From AV80 sp035536995 (GTDB lineage Bacteria > Verrucomicrobiota > Verrucomicrobiia > Chthoniobacterales > UBA10450): a stretch of 64,000 nucleotides of DNA. Positions within the stretch are counted from its first letter, which is position 1; each line of letters opens with the position of its first letter. Below, in pieces: positions 52,475 through 61,798 of this stretch. The stretch is from contig DATLNB010000047.1 in assembly GCA_035536995.1 (NCBI GenBank), positions 15,561 through 79,560 on the forward strand. The letters are read 5' to 3'. The position numbers and the translations under genes were made by a program. Below the pieces are notes generated by a model that ran no database searches, was not told the DNA's origin, and worked only from the letters and a program-made list of their open reading frames with translations.

Positions 52475-53641
52475 ATGGCCGGCGATCGAAACGTCTGCAA
52501 CCTTTGGGTCGCCCGCGCACGTATAGCTTGGGTGCCTTCGATAAACCTGCGCCGCGAGAAGAAGAAGATCGGGAAGATCGAGATCGCGCCCGATCCGGTC
52601 GAGGTCGCGGAAGAAGCAGGTCTTCGTTATACAACCGACGACCGGCCCGGGTTTACTCGGAAAAAGAAAGGCGACGATTTCGAATACTTCGATACCGCCG
52701 GCAAAAAGATCCGGGATGAGGCCCGCCTCCTTCGCATTCGTCGGCTCGCCATTCCGCCTGCCTATACCGATGTCTGGATTTGTCCGTTAGCGAACTGCCA
52801 CATTCAGGCGACGGGGCGTGATGCGCGGGGCCGCAAACAGTATCGCTATCACGAGCGCTGGCGCGAAGTTCGGGACGAAAACAAATACGATCGCATGCTC
52901 GTTTTCGGCAAAGCGCTGCCGAAAATTCGGCGGCGGGTGAAGCGCGATATCAAACAGCGCGGGTTGCCCCGCGAGAAAGTGCTGGCCACGGTGGTGCAAC
53001 TCCTCGAGCGGACGTTTATTCGTGTTGGCAACGAGGAATACGCCAAGGAAAACAAGTCGTATGGCCTGACGACCATGCGCAACCGGCACGTCAATGTGCG
53101 CGGGGCGAATTTGAAATTCCGCTTCCGCGGAAAAAGTGGAATCGACCATGAAGTGGATGTCGAAGATCGCCGCCTTGCAAAGATCATCCGGCAACTGCAG
53201 GACCTGCCGGGGCAAGACGTCTTCCAGTACATCGACGAGGCCGGCGAGCGGAAAACCGTTACTTCGCAGGATGTGAACGATTACCTGCGAGAGATCACCG
53301 GTCAGGAGTTTACGGCGAAAGATTTTCGGACCTGGGCCGGGACGGTCCTCGCGGCGATGGCGCTGAACGCGCAGGACGCGTTCGACAACCCAACCCAGGC
53401 GAAAAAGAATGTGAAGGACGCCATCTCAGCGGTGGCAAAAATCCTGGGCAACACTCCGACAGTCTGTCGAAAATGTTATGTCCATCCGGCTGTGCTCGAG
53501 AGCTATCTCAACGGTGCGATGATCGAAGGTCTCAAGGAAAAGACGGAAGAAACGCTCGTCCGCAAACTTGGCAGCCTCCGATCTGAAGAAGCCGCGGTGA
53601 TGACATTTCTTCAGGCTCGGTTGAAGAAGAAAAAAAGTTAG
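52475..53641 (+). CDS. DNA topoisomerase IB (poxvirus-type)
   Basis: The 388-residue enzyme relaxes supercoiled DNA through a 3'-phosphotyrosine. Family blocks are AEEAGLRYTTDDRPGF, RIRRLAIPPAYTDVWICPLA, GRDARGRKQYRYHERWREVR, FIRVGNEEYAKENKSYGLTT, KDFRTWAGT and the catalytic Tyr in CRKCYVHPAVL. The conserved Arg in RRLAIPPAY and Lys/Arg of the KSYGLTTM/RNRHV region complete the site. The true start could be a little inside the 52475 ATG, because the first 40 residues are not conserved in character. Confidence 0.94.
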   Translation: MAGDRNVCNLWVARARIAWVPSINLRREKKKIGKIEIAPDPVEVAEEAGLRYTTDDRPGFTRKKKGDDFEYFDTAGKKIRDEARLLRIRRLAIPPAYTDVWICPLANCHIQATGRDARGRKQYRYHERWREVRDENKYDRMLVFGKALPKIRRRVKRDIKQRGLPREKVLATVVQLLERTFIRVGNEEYAKENKSYGLTTMRNRHVNVRGANLKFRFRGKSGIDHEVDVEDRRLAKIIRQLQDLPGQDVFQYIDEAGERKTVTSQDVNDYLREITGQEFTAKDFRTWAGTVLAAMALNAQDAFDNPTQAKKNVKDAISAVAKILGNTPTVCRKCYVHPAVLESYLNGAMIEGLKEKTEETLVRKLGSLRSEEAAVMTFLQARLKKKKS

Positions 53642-53675
53642 CGCAGCGAAGGATCTCTGACTGTCTCTGTTGGGG

Positions 53676-54680
53676 TCACCTCGTCCGGCCCGGCGTAGGT
53701 TCCGCGGTTGTCCGGCGCTGTGGTCTTTTCTTAACCGGCGCGTTTTCGGCGGCCTCGTCCTGCGGATACTTTTTCGTGCTTGGCCAGATTAACCTCCAGG
53801 GCTGGGTCTTCACCGTTTCGGTTAATTCCTTCACGTTGGTTCCCGCCGCTTTCAGATCCGGACCCAGGTTACTGACGTCCGCCATGATGCCTTTCAGTTG
53901 TTCGGACGATTCGCGGAAGTTTTGCAGAGTAATCTTGATGTTGTCGTTGCTCGAGAGATCGGTGCTGATCTTCTCAATGTTTTTCAGGGCCACAGACAAC
54001 GAGCTGTCGCGTCCGGTCATCGCGGTAAGGTTCTCGGCGAACGTGCGCATTTGCGCGAGAGCCATGTTTAACTGCGAATTTTCGTCTGTGATCCGGCTGA
54101 GATTTTGCGCGGTGGTCTGAAGTTCCTTTAAAGTCGCGGTCGCTTCGGTCGCCACCGGTTTCACGATGTCGAGCATCTTGGAGATGGATTCGCCGAAATC
54201 GGGGACGCGTTCGCCGGCGAAAGTCTCACCATCACTCGCGCGCCCGGAGCTTTCATTGCCCTGGGTAAAGTCGATCGCCGTCTCACCGAGAAGGCCGAGC
54301 GTGATGAGGCGCGCCCGGGCGTCCTTATAGACCCCCGCATCCTTGTCCACGCGAACGTCGATCCGCGCTTCATACTTCGGTTTTTCGGCAGGGGTCGGGC
54401 TTGGATCCCCGGCGTGCAGGGCTTCCGCCGCAGCCTCAGCGCGGGCCGCGTCCTCCTTGGAGACGGGCGAGTATAATTTTTCCACCTGCCCGATCTTGCG
54501 TCCTGCCAGGAGGACCGGCGCGCCCAGCTTAATGCCCGCCGCGTTATCGAGAAAAATCCTGTAGGTCACGAGCGGCCGGAAGAGGCCCGGCGCGCCGAGC
54601 AGGATCAGGATGCCGGTGAGAAGCGCGACCGTTACCAAAACCAACAGGCCGGTCAGGATTTCATTTCGTTTCAATTGCAT
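53676..54680 (-). CDS. MlaD-like MCE domain lipid-transport protein
   Basis: The 334-residue protein has one transmembrane anchor (EILTGLLVLVTVALLTGILI) and an MCE domain (FLDNAAGIKLGAPVLLAGRK, IGQVEKLYSP). An insert with Ala/Glu helices interrupts it. A coiled-coil C-terminal part (TLKELQTTAQNLSRITDENS) and a basic tail follow. It would carry lipids between the membranes with the ATPase and permease upstream. Its start overlaps the end of the ATPase gene by 20 bases. Confidence 0.91.
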   Translation of the reverse strand: MQLKRNEILTGLLVLVTVALLTGILILLGAPGLFRPLVTYRIFLDNAAGIKLGAPVLLAGRKIGQVEKLYSPVSKEDAARAEAAAEALHAGDPSPTPAEKPKYEARIDVRVDKDAGVYKDARARLITLGLLGETAIDFTQGNESSGRASDGETFAGERVPDFGESISKMLDIVKPVATEATATLKELQTTAQNLSRITDENSQLNMALAQMRTFAENLTAMTGRDSSLSVALKNIEKISTDLSSNDNIKITLQNFRESSEQLKGIMADVSNLGPDLKAAGTNVKELTETVKTQPWRLIWPSTKKYPQDEAAENAPVKKRPQRRTTAEPTPGRTR

Positions 54681-55458
54681 CTTGGCTTCCTTCCAGAATC
54701 GGTCCTTCCGTGCTCCCGCTCAAGAACTGCGCGACCACGGGGTTTTCCGATTGTTTGAGCTGCTCCGGCGCACCTGCTTCGATTATTTTCCCCTGGTAAA
54801 GCATTGCCATCTTCGTGGCGACGCGGAACGCGCTATCCATCTCATGGGTGACGATAACCGAAGTCACCTTCGAATTCTCGGTCAGGCTTATGATCAATTC
54901 GTCGATCACCGAGCTTATGACCGGGTCGAGACCGGCGGAGGGCTCGTCGAAGAGGATCAGCTCGGGGTTAAGAACCAGCGCACGGGCCAGGCTGATCCGC
55001 TTCTTCATGCCGCCGCTTAGCTCGGATGGCATCTGATCTTTCGTCTCGCTCATCCCGACCAGGTTTAATTTTTCGTCGACGATTTCATCGATCTCCTTCC
55101 GGCTTTTTTTGGTCAGTTCCTCCAGCGGCAACGCAACATTGTCCCGGACGCTTCGCGAGCTCAAAAGCGCCGAGTATTGATAAACCATCCCGATCTGAGT
55201 GCGGATCTGCTGGAGCTTCCGATGCTTTAGGCGAGAGATCTCAAACTGCTTGAAAGAAATCGATCCGCTGCTGGGCGGCAGGATTCCAAGAATCAAACGC
55301 AAGATCGTGCTCTTGCCGCTGCCGCTCTGGCCCATGATGACGAGACGATCCATCGGTTCCACCACGAGGGAGACGCCCTGGAGCACTTTCTTTTCTTCGA
55401 ACTCCAGATGCACATCACGCAGCTCGACGACAGGAGGTGTGGGAGCTTCTTCGGTCAT
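54661..55458 (-). CDS. mlaF: MlaF-like ABC transporter ATPase
   Basis: From ATG 55458 (MTEEAPTPPVVELRDVHLEF) the protein is 265 residues, with Walker A GQSGSGKST, Q-loop in GMVYQYSALL, signature LSGGMKKR and Walker B LILFDEPSAGLDP. The switch His is in VIVTHEMD. It powers the MCE lipid transporter. It overlaps the permease stop by ATGA and MlaD by 20 bases. The 46-codon upstream extension overlaps the permease and was rejected. Confidence 0.95.
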   Translation of the reverse strand: MTEEAPTPPVVELRDVHLEFEEKKVLQGVSLVVEPMDRLVIMGQSGSGKSTILRLILGILPPSSGSISFKQFEISRLKHRKLQQIRTQIGMVYQYSALLSSRSVRDNVALPLEELTKKSRKEIDEIVDEKLNLVGMSETKDQMPSELSGGMKKRISLARALVLNPELILFDEPSAGLDPVISSVIDELIISLTENSKVTSVIVTHEMDSAFRVATKMAMLYQGKIIEAGAPEQLKQSENPVVAQFLSGSTEGPILEGSQDAIETK

Positions 55459-56309
55459 GTCGGAGAGAACACCGTATAGACGATGTTGAAGAGGGTATCG
55501 AAACCGATAACGACGGTAATGGCCGTTACGACACTGGAGGTGGTGGATGTGCCGACGCCGGCAGCGCCTCCCTTGACGTTGAGTCCGCGATGACACGAGA
55601 TGGCGCCGATCAGCAGCCCGAAGAGCAGGCTCTTGATGACACCCGTGATGATGTCTTTGATCAGGAGGCTGTGGAGGACCAGGTCGCTGAAGTAAACCCA
55701 GGCGATATTAAAATAAGCCTTTGAAATCAGAAAGGTCGCGAACATTGCCGCAACGCACGAAATTACCGAAAGACAGGGCATCAGGGCAAAAAGAGCGAGC
55801 AAGCGGGGCGCAACCAGAAAGCGCAAGGGACTGATTCCCATCGCTTCGATTGCCTCAACTTCTTCCGATACTTTCATGGTCCCAAGTTCGGCCGTAAACG
55901 ATGCGCCAATGCGCGCGGCGAGCATGATGCCCGTCAGCAGCGGCCCGAGCTCGCGAGTAAAAGCGATGGAAACCAGGCCCGGAATGAGGCGCTCCATCCC
56001 AAAGCGCTCCAATTGGTATCCGGTCAGGAGCGCCATGGTGAGTCCGAGAAAAAACGAAACCATGGCGACCAACGGCACTGAGCCGACCCCGGCGCGCTCA
56101 GTGTGGCGAAAGAAACTCGAGGCGCGAAAAGGGGCGCGCCCCCGCCGCATGTTGTCGACCGTCTCGGTGAAGGTGTGGACGACGAACCAGAACATGCTCC
56201 CGATCTCACGGAGAAGATTGCGCCAGGTGTGGCCAATTCCCTGCACCACGAGGACCGGGTTGGTCTGAATCGTCGCGCTCGAGTCGGCGTCGCGGCTTTC
56301 GTCGGCCAT
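55455..56309 (-). CDS. mlaE: MlaE-like ABC transporter permease
   Basis: The 284-residue permease has the family signature PLVAMVSFFLGLTMALLTGY, the conserved FTRELGPLLTGIMLAARIGA and a following TAELGTMKVSEEVEAIEAMG, and PRLLALFALMPCLSVISCVA. About five membrane helices are predicted. The ATG at 56309 is preferred; 56345 is also possible and adds 12 residues. It is first in the permease-ATPase-MCE operon. Confidence 0.94.
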   Translation of the reverse strand: MADESRDADSSATIQTNPVLVVQGIGHTWRNLLREIGSMFWFVVHTFTETVDNMRRGRAPFRASSFFRHTERAGVGSVPLVAMVSFFLGLTMALLTGYQLERFGMERLIPGLVSIAFTRELGPLLTGIMLAARIGASFTAELGTMKVSEEVEAIEAMGISPLRFLVAPRLLALFALMPCLSVISCVAAMFATFLISKAYFNIAWVYFSDLVLHSLLIKDIITGVIKSLLFGLLIGAISCHRGLNVKGGAAGVGTSTTSSVVTAITVVIGFDTLFNIVYTVFSPT

Positions 56310-56513
56310 TTCACGGAGAAGTTGCCCCACTTCGCAGGCGTGCAAAGGGGAAACTGCCCGGCCTGATCCTGATCTTCATCCTATATAGAGTCCTTTGAGT
56401 TGCCTGGATGTGGGGAAAGATCGGAAGCATGATCGGATCAAGAGCAGGAGCCTGGGCCACGGACAGAAAGCTGAGTTGCGCCGGAGGACGCGCCCCTCTA
56501 CAACTGCCGGGCG

Positions 56514-57227
56514 ATGCTTCCGGCATTTTCACTCGTCATCCCCGCCTACAACGAGGAGGACCGAATCGGGCAAACTTTGCGGACGGCCATCGACTTTTTG
56601 GAAGAAAAAAGCCCCGGCAGCGAGCTCATCGTTGTAAACGATGGCTCGACGGACTCGACCTCGGATGTGACCCGGTCTGTTTTCGCTGAGCGGACAGGCT
56701 TAGCCACTCGCTTGCTCGAATACCTGCCGAACCGCGGAAAAGGCGCCGCCGTGCGAGAGGGGCTCCTCGCCGCGCAGCGACCGATCGGCCTGTTTTCCGA
56801 CGCTGATTTCTCAACCCCAATCGAGGAAGCTCCAAAGCTGATCGAACCAATTGCGAGCGGAGACCTGGATGTCGCCTTCGGCTCGCGGGCTCTCGACCGC
56901 AGCTTGATCGGTCACCGCCAACCGTGGCGCCGGGAACAGGGGGGACGTGTCTTCAACCTGATCGTGCGGATCGCGACCGGCCTTCCGTTTTGGGACACGC
57001 AGTGCGGCTTCAAGGCCTTCCAGCTCCAAACATTTCGGCCGATTCTGGAGCGGGCCCAGACAGACGGATTTGGGTTCGACGTCGAGCTCCTTTACCTCGC
57101 GCACAAAGGGAAGCTGCGGCTGCGGGAAATCCCCGTCCGCTGGAATCATTACGAGGGAAGCAAAGTGAACGTACTCCGCGATAGTGTGCGCATGGTGCGC
57201 GAAGTCGCCGCGCTGCGGAGAACATAG
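56514..57227 (+). CDS. Dolichyl-phosphate sugar-type glycosyltransferase (GT2)
   Basis: The 237-residue cytoplasmic GT2 protein has FSLVIPAYNEEDRIGQTL and VNDGSTDST. The DxD equivalent is LFSDADFSTP and a later block is DTQCGFKAF. This resembles Alg5/dolichyl-phosphate beta-glucosyltransferases, which add glucose or mannose to polyprenyl phosphate. It lacks the C-terminal membrane helices of some homologues. The acceptor lipid is not proven. It is divergent from the Mla operon. Confidence 0.91.
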   Translation: MLPAFSLVIPAYNEEDRIGQTLRTAIDFLEEKSPGSELIVVNDGSTDSTSDVTRSVFAERTGLATRLLEYLPNRGKGAAVREGLLAAQRPIGLFSDADFSTPIEEAPKLIEPIASGDLDVAFGSRALDRSLIGHRQPWRREQGGRVFNLIVRIATGLPFWDTQCGFKAFQLQTFRPILERAQTDGFGFDVELLYLAHKGKLRLREIPVRWNHYEGSKVNVLRDSVRMVREVAALRRT

Positions 57228-57248
57228 AATTGGCGCGTCACCTCGCCG

Positions 57249-57327
57249 CTGTAGCAGCGTCCCTGTGGGAGGCGCGAGAGCAGGCGGCGCTTTGTCCCAC
57301 GCTTCGCACAGCGAAACGGCGACAGCA
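57249..57327. repeat. TGTAGC-headed palindromic repeat
   Basis: The sequence begins CTGTAGCAGCGTCCCTGTGG and ends CACAGCGAAACGGCGACAGC, with inner segments that can pair. It is the whole gap between the glycosyltransferase gene and the carA stop. It resembles, but is not identical to, the element at 41002-41079. Confidence 0.6.
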
Positions 57328-57332
57328 GAGGC

Positions 57333-58481
57333 CTACATGCCCCGTTCGATCAGCTCAGCGAACTGCGCGAAAAAGTAGCTCGCGTCGTGCGGCCCGGGCG
57401 CGGCTTCGGGATGATATTGCACGCTGAACACCGGCAGCTCTCGATGCCGCATCCCTTCGACGGTTCCGTCATTGAGGTTGATGTGCGTGACTTCCATTTC
57501 CTTCGGCAACGAATCGCCATCGACCGCAAATCCGTGGTTTTGCGAAGTGATCGCGACTTTGCCAGTCCGTAAATCCTTCACCGGCTGATTACCGCCGCGA
57601 TGGCCAAACTTCAGCTTGAACGTTTTTCCACCGGCGGCGAACCCGAGGATCTGGTGGCCGAGGCAAATCCCGAAGATCGGCTTTTTCCCGAGCAGACCGC
57701 GCAACGCCGCATGGGCGTAAGGAACCGCGGAAGGATCGCCCGGACCATTGGAGAGAAAAACGCCGTCCGGGTTCATGGCCAGGACCTCTTCGGCGCTGGT
57801 CGCTGCGGGCACCACGGTCACGCCGAAACCATTCTGGCGAAGCCGGCGCAGGATGTTTTCCTTGATTCCGTAATCGTAAGCCGCCACCCGATATCGGATG
57901 GGCGGCAGCGTTTCCGACACGACTTCTTCCGAGGTCCCACTGGCAACTGCCCAGACTGTGCTCAGCGTGTCCTCGGGGTCCCACTGATAAACGGACGGAG
58001 TCGTCACTTCGCGGACGTAATCCATGCCGGTGACGCCGTCGCCTTCGTTCGCCTGCGTGACCGCCTCTTTTTCAGAGAGCGCTTCACTGGTCAGGCACGC
58101 CTTCATTGCGCCGCGGCTTCGCAGGTGCCGCGTCAGTGCGCGCGTGTCGATCCCCTGGACGCCGGGGATGTTCCAGCGTTTCAGGTAATCGTCCAGGGAA
58201 GACTCCGAACGCCAGTTGCTCGCGACTTCGCTCAACTCTTCGATGACAAACCCGCGGACGTGCGGTTCACGGCTCTCCTGGTCGAGCGCGTTGGTTCCGT
58301 AGTTTCCGATCAACGGATAGGTCATCGCCACGATCTGTCCGCGATACGACGGGTCGGTCAGGACTTCCTGGTAGCCGGTCATCGACGTGTTGAAGCAGGC
58401 TTCGCCCACCGTGGTCCCGGGGGCGCCGAATGATTCGCCCTCGAAAATCCGGCCGTCTTCAAGAGCGAGAATCGCGCGCAT
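57333..58481 (-). CDS. carA: Carbamoyl-phosphate synthase small subunit
   Basis: The 382-residue glutamine amidotransferase has the N-terminal carA domain (EGESFGAPGTTVGEACFNTS, MTGYQEVLTDPSYRGQIVAM). The class I glutaminase triad is Cys in FGICLGHQILG with His and Glu in QYHPEAAPGPHD. It feeds ammonia to CarB for pyrimidine and arginine synthesis. carB is not adjacent. Confidence 0.97.
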   Translation of the reverse strand: MRAILALEDGRIFEGESFGAPGTTVGEACFNTSMTGYQEVLTDPSYRGQIVAMTYPLIGNYGTNALDQESREPHVRGFVIEELSEVASNWRSESSLDDYLKRWNIPGVQGIDTRALTRHLRSRGAMKACLTSEALSEKEAVTQANEGDGVTGMDYVREVTTPSVYQWDPEDTLSTVWAVASGTSEEVVSETLPPIRYRVAAYDYGIKENILRRLRQNGFGVTVVPAATSAEEVLAMNPDGVFLSNGPGDPSAVPYAHAALRGLLGKKPIFGICLGHQILGFAAGGKTFKLKFGHRGGNQPVKDLRTGKVAITSQNHGFAVDGDSLPKEMEVTHINLNDGTVEGMRHRELPVFSVQYHPEAAPGPHDASYFFAQFAELIERGM

Positions 58482-58547
58482 GCTCGCGCAGTGTCCCGCT
58501 TACCCGAGATTTTTCAAATGCCGTGTTCGCCGCAGGCCATGCGGCGA

Positions 58548-58937
58548 TTAATTGAACTTCGGATTCGTGACGGTGGTGGCGCGGTTGTTCGCGTAACTGC
58601 TCTCGGCAACTGTCTTGTCCGGGTTGAGGATGAACTCACAGCGCATGTCCTTCTTGCTCTTGAAGGGCATCTTGCACGGAACATCCGCGGTCTCCCCGGC
58701 CTTAATCGCGGCGACCGGGCAGGAATACTCGCCGCCCGGGGTAGCGACCATCTTGAGCGTCGTGGGGTTTGAGTCGCCTTTTCCGCTGTTCTTCACTTTG
58801 ACGGTCCAAAAGGTCGACGATTTCTGGATGGTTTTTTGGATAACAAGGTCCGGGGCTGGCGCTTTCGCAGCGGCGAGGAGTGGCGTGGCGACGATACCGG
58901 CAAGAGAAAGCAAGAGAATGCGCATGAGCGTCTTCAT
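58548..58937 (-). CDS. Exported CARDB-like protein
   Basis: The ATG at 58937 gives 129 residues with a signal peptide (MKTLMRILLLSLAGIVATPL). The mature domain is a single immunoglobulin-like CARDB fold: APDLVIQKTIQK, WTVKVKNSGKGDSNPTTLK, IKAGETADVPCKMPF and ILNPDKTVAESSYANNRA. Two cysteines (SCPV, DVPC) could form a disulfide. The longer open frame from 59075 overlaps a terminator hairpin and was rejected. It is a likely adhesion or binding module. Confidence 0.85.
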   Translation of the reverse strand: MKTLMRILLLSLAGIVATPLLAAAKAPAPDLVIQKTIQKSSTFWTVKVKNSGKGDSNPTTLKMVATPGGEYSCPVAAIKAGETADVPCKMPFKSKKDMRCEFILNPDKTVAESSYANNRATTVTNPKFN

Positions 58938-59024
58938 AGCTGTTCCGAACCGAATCTTCAATTTGTAATCGTGCTCGATCTGCTGCTCCCGATCATGAGC
59001 AGGATCATGAGGGTGAGCATGAGA

Positions 59025-59058
59025 AAAAGCCCGGACTGCGTTCGCAGCCCGGGCTTTT
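59025..59058. terminator. Intrinsic terminator-like hairpin upstream of the CARDB gene
   Basis: AAAAGCCCGG-A-CTGCG pairs with CGCAG-C-CCGGGCTTTT (one mismatch) and has T-runs on both sides. It can act on either strand. Because it lies upstream of the CARDB gene on the minus strand, it most likely ends transcription arriving from pheT. Confidence 0.85.
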
Positions 59059-59261
59059 AAATTATTACCCCGCAAATGCCGTTTAGGCGGATCTCCCGTT
59101 CCCTTTCGGTAACGGGCGGACGACCGGCACGAGCGCTTCTGACTTCCAATTAAGGCATGTCATCTTCGCCAACGCGCCCCAGCCTCCTTAGCTATTGAAA
59201 TATCGGTTCGGGAATCACACCAGTAATCTCGAACACCGCAGGGTAAATTGGTTGAGAGTTA

Positions 59262-59321
59262 TTTAGTTGAGGGTTGAGAGTTGATCGGAAACGCTGGTTC
59301 CGCTCTCAACTCTCGACTAAA
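59262..59321. repeat. Imperfect inverted repeat downstream of pheT
   Basis: TTTAGTTGAGGGTTGAGAG near 59262 is nearly the reverse complement of CTCTCAACTCTCGACTAAA ending at 59321. The hairpin lies 22 bases past the pheT stop and could serve as a terminator or mRNA stabiliser. The rest of 59076-59343 shows no gene. Confidence 0.7.
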
Positions 59322-59343
59322 AACCCGCAACTCTTTCAAAGAA

Positions 59344-61686
59344 CTATTCCCGTAGTTCCACACCCAACTCCCGTTGCAACCGCTCGCGAATCTTCGCGTG
59401 GACCACGGTGATCTCTTCGTTTGTCAGTGTGCGAGTTTTGTCGCGATATGTCAACGCATATGCCAGCGACTTTTTTCCGGCGCCTAAATTTTTTGCTTCT
59501 TCGCCACTGAAAACATCGAACAATTCTACGCTGGCCAGCAGCGGTTCGTTCGCGCCCCTGATCGCCGTGATGATTTCACCGTGTGAGAGATTTTCGGGGA
59601 CGATCATGGCGACGTCCCGGGTGATCGCGGGAAACTTTTCAATCTCGCGATACGTCGGGCGGCTCGCCGCATGCGCCTCGAGATTGATCTCGGCAAACCA
59701 CACCGGGTAGCTCGAGCCGATCGCTTTCGCGCGGTCGGATGAAATTTGTCCCGCGAACCCGATCCGGTGTTCGTTTGCGAGTATATCTACGGCCAGGACC
59801 AGGTCAGCCTGCTCGCTTCGCTGAAAAGCGGCTGGTCCGATCACCGATTCAATCACGCCTTTGAGGTCGAAGAAGTCGAGAATGCGATCCTGCGAACGCC
59901 AGTGGACTGAAGGCGCCAGTTTTCCCGATAACAAAATTCCGAGATGGCGTTCCTCGTTCGCGTTTGGCGGGAGGAAGACGCGGCCCAATTCAAAGATCGC
60001 CACCCTCTGGGCGCCGGCCAGGACGTTGCGCTCTAAAACATTGAGGAGCGGTGAAAGCAAACTTTTCCGCAGCGCGGCGTGATCTTCATTGAGCGGATTC
60101 CTCAGCTCGACGGCCGCTTCCAGCGCGCCTGTCTTTCTCGAGATTAATTTTGAGGTGCGAACTTCATTCAGACCGCGGCCAACCAGCTGCGTTCGCACGG
60201 TCGCTTCGAAGTCATGGGCGCGATCGGCCTGCGATTCCGGAGTGGACCGGCTCCGATCGTTTCCTGGCACGTTCTGGATCCCGAATCCGCGGACAACTTC
60301 CTCGATCAAATCAACGTCGCGTTGGAGATCGAACCGGTGGCTGGGGATGCGCCACGAACGTTGTTCCTCGGTGGAATCGACAGCTTGTAATCCGAAACCC
60401 TCCAAAATTTCGTCCACGCGTCCCGGTGGCACGGCGACGCCGATCAGCTCCTCGACATGCCGGTAGCGCAACGAAACGTCTGGGGGAGATGGCGGGAGTG
60501 TTCCGGCCGTCGCAATCTCTGCAGCGGGCTCCGCGCCCGCGATCTCGCGCATTAATTCCGCAGCGCGATCGGACGCCGCCAGAACCATTCCCGGATCCAC
60601 GCGGCGCTCGAAACGGTAACTGGCATCGCTGGGCAAGCCCAGGGAGCGCGCTGTCCGCCGCACGCTGGCCGGGAGAAACCAGGCGGCTTCCAACAAAATG
60701 TTTGTTGTCGAACCGCTCACGCCGGTTTCTTCGCCGCCCATTACCCCCGCGATACCGACCGCCCGTTCCGCGTCGGCAATAACAAGGTCGTCCGGTTTCA
60801 GCGAATAAGTTTTTCCATCGAGGGCAAGGAACTTTTCGCTGTCTCGCGCCATGCGGACCTCAAGCGCGCCTTTCAATTTGTCGGCGTCGAACGCATGCGT
60901 CGGCTGCCCCAGCTCGATCATCACGAAATTTGAGATGTCGACGATGTTATTGATGGACCGGATCCCGACGCTCTCGATTCTCGCGCGCAACCAATCCGGG
61001 CTCGGCCCGACCTTAACGTTGTCGATTCGGCGGAAGGAGATGAAGGGACATTTTTCAGGTGCGGCAATAGTCACGCTGGCCGATGCGGCCGGTAGGAATG
61101 GTGCGCTGCGCCGTCCGCGATCATCGCAGCGCGATGACCCTACCAGCGCGGCAATCTCGCGCCCCAACCCGAAATGACTCAGGAGGTCGCCGCGGTTTGG
61201 CGTGATCTCGACATCGAGGATCATATCCTCCGGGAACAACGACGCGATTGGCTCGCCGATCCTGGCCTCCGAGGAAAGAATCAGCAGCCCGTCACTGTCC
61301 TGGGAGAGACCAAGCTCGCTGGGACTGCACAGCATGCCCTGCGATTCGACGCCGCGGAGCTTGCTCGGCTTGATCTTGAGGTCGCCGACGAGGACGGCAC
61401 CGGGCAGCGCGAGCGGAACCTTGTCGCCCACCTTGTAATTCTTCGCGCCGCAAACGATCTGGCGTGGTTGTCCGGTGCCGTCATCGACCTGGCAGACGCT
61501 GAGGCGATCGGCGTTCGGGTGTTGTTCAGAGGCTTTGATTTGCGCGACCACGACGTTCTCGAAATTCGCGCCGCGCTTTTCAACGCCCTCGATCTCGATG
61601 CCGGCCATCGTTAGCAGGTCCGCCAGCTCATCGACGCTGGCCGGCAGCTCCACGAATTCGCGCAGCCAGTTAACGGAAAATTTCAT
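59344..61686 (-). CDS. pheT: Phenylalanyl-tRNA synthetase beta subunit
   Basis: The 780-residue protein has the N-terminal tRNA-binding fold (VVVAQIKASEQHPNADRLSV), editing and B5 domains (RNPLNEDHAALRKSLLSPLL, PTHAFDADKLKGALEVRMAR) and a C-terminal FDX-ACB domain (AITRDVAMIVPENLSHGEII). Together with PheS it charges tRNA-Phe. It lies 112 bases downstream of pheS, the gap being occupied by a palindromic repeat. Confidence 0.97.
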   Translation of the reverse strand: MKFSVNWLREFVELPASVDELADLLTMAGIEIEGVEKRGANFENVVVAQIKASEQHPNADRLSVCQVDDGTGQPRQIVCGAKNYKVGDKVPLALPGAVLVGDLKIKPSKLRGVESQGMLCSPSELGLSQDSDGLLILSSEARIGEPIASLFPEDMILDVEITPNRGDLLSHFGLGREIAALVGSSRCDDRGRRSAPFLPAASASVTIAAPEKCPFISFRRIDNVKVGPSPDWLRARIESVGIRSINNIVDISNFVMIELGQPTHAFDADKLKGALEVRMARDSEKFLALDGKTYSLKPDDLVIADAERAVGIAGVMGGEETGVSGSTTNILLEAAWFLPASVRRTARSLGLPSDASYRFERRVDPGMVLAASDRAAELMREIAGAEPAAEIATAGTLPPSPPDVSLRYRHVEELIGVAVPPGRVDEILEGFGLQAVDSTEEQRSWRIPSHRFDLQRDVDLIEEVVRGFGIQNVPGNDRSRSTPESQADRAHDFEATVRTQLVGRGLNEVRTSKLISRKTGALEAAVELRNPLNEDHAALRKSLLSPLLNVLERNVLAGAQRVAIFELGRVFLPPNANEERHLGILLSGKLAPSVHWRSQDRILDFFDLKGVIESVIGPAAFQRSEQADLVLAVDILANEHRIGFAGQISSDRAKAIGSSYPVWFAEINLEAHAASRPTYREIEKFPAITRDVAMIVPENLSHGEIITAIRGANEPLLASVELFDVFSGEEAKNLGAGKKSLAYALTYRDKTRTLTNEEITVVHAKIRERLQRELGVELRE

Positions 61687-61701
61687 AGGAGGTTAGGCAT
61701 C

Positions 61702-61795
61702 TTGCCTGACTCGGCAGACAGGCTTCCAGCCTGTCCACCAAAAATCCACAGGCAGGATGCCTGTCGGCCGAGACAGCCTGGAAGGCTATCTTCCC
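61702..61795. repeat. Palindromic repeat between pheS and pheT
   Basis: The region contains GACAGGCTTCCAGCCTGTC, a near-perfect hairpin, and an inverted partner GACAGCCTGGAAGGCT, plus GGCATCTTGCCTG facing CAGGCAGGATGCCTG. The arms could fold into a compound hairpin in the pheS-pheT mRNA. No gene is seen. Confidence 0.7.
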
Positions 61796-61798
61796 TCT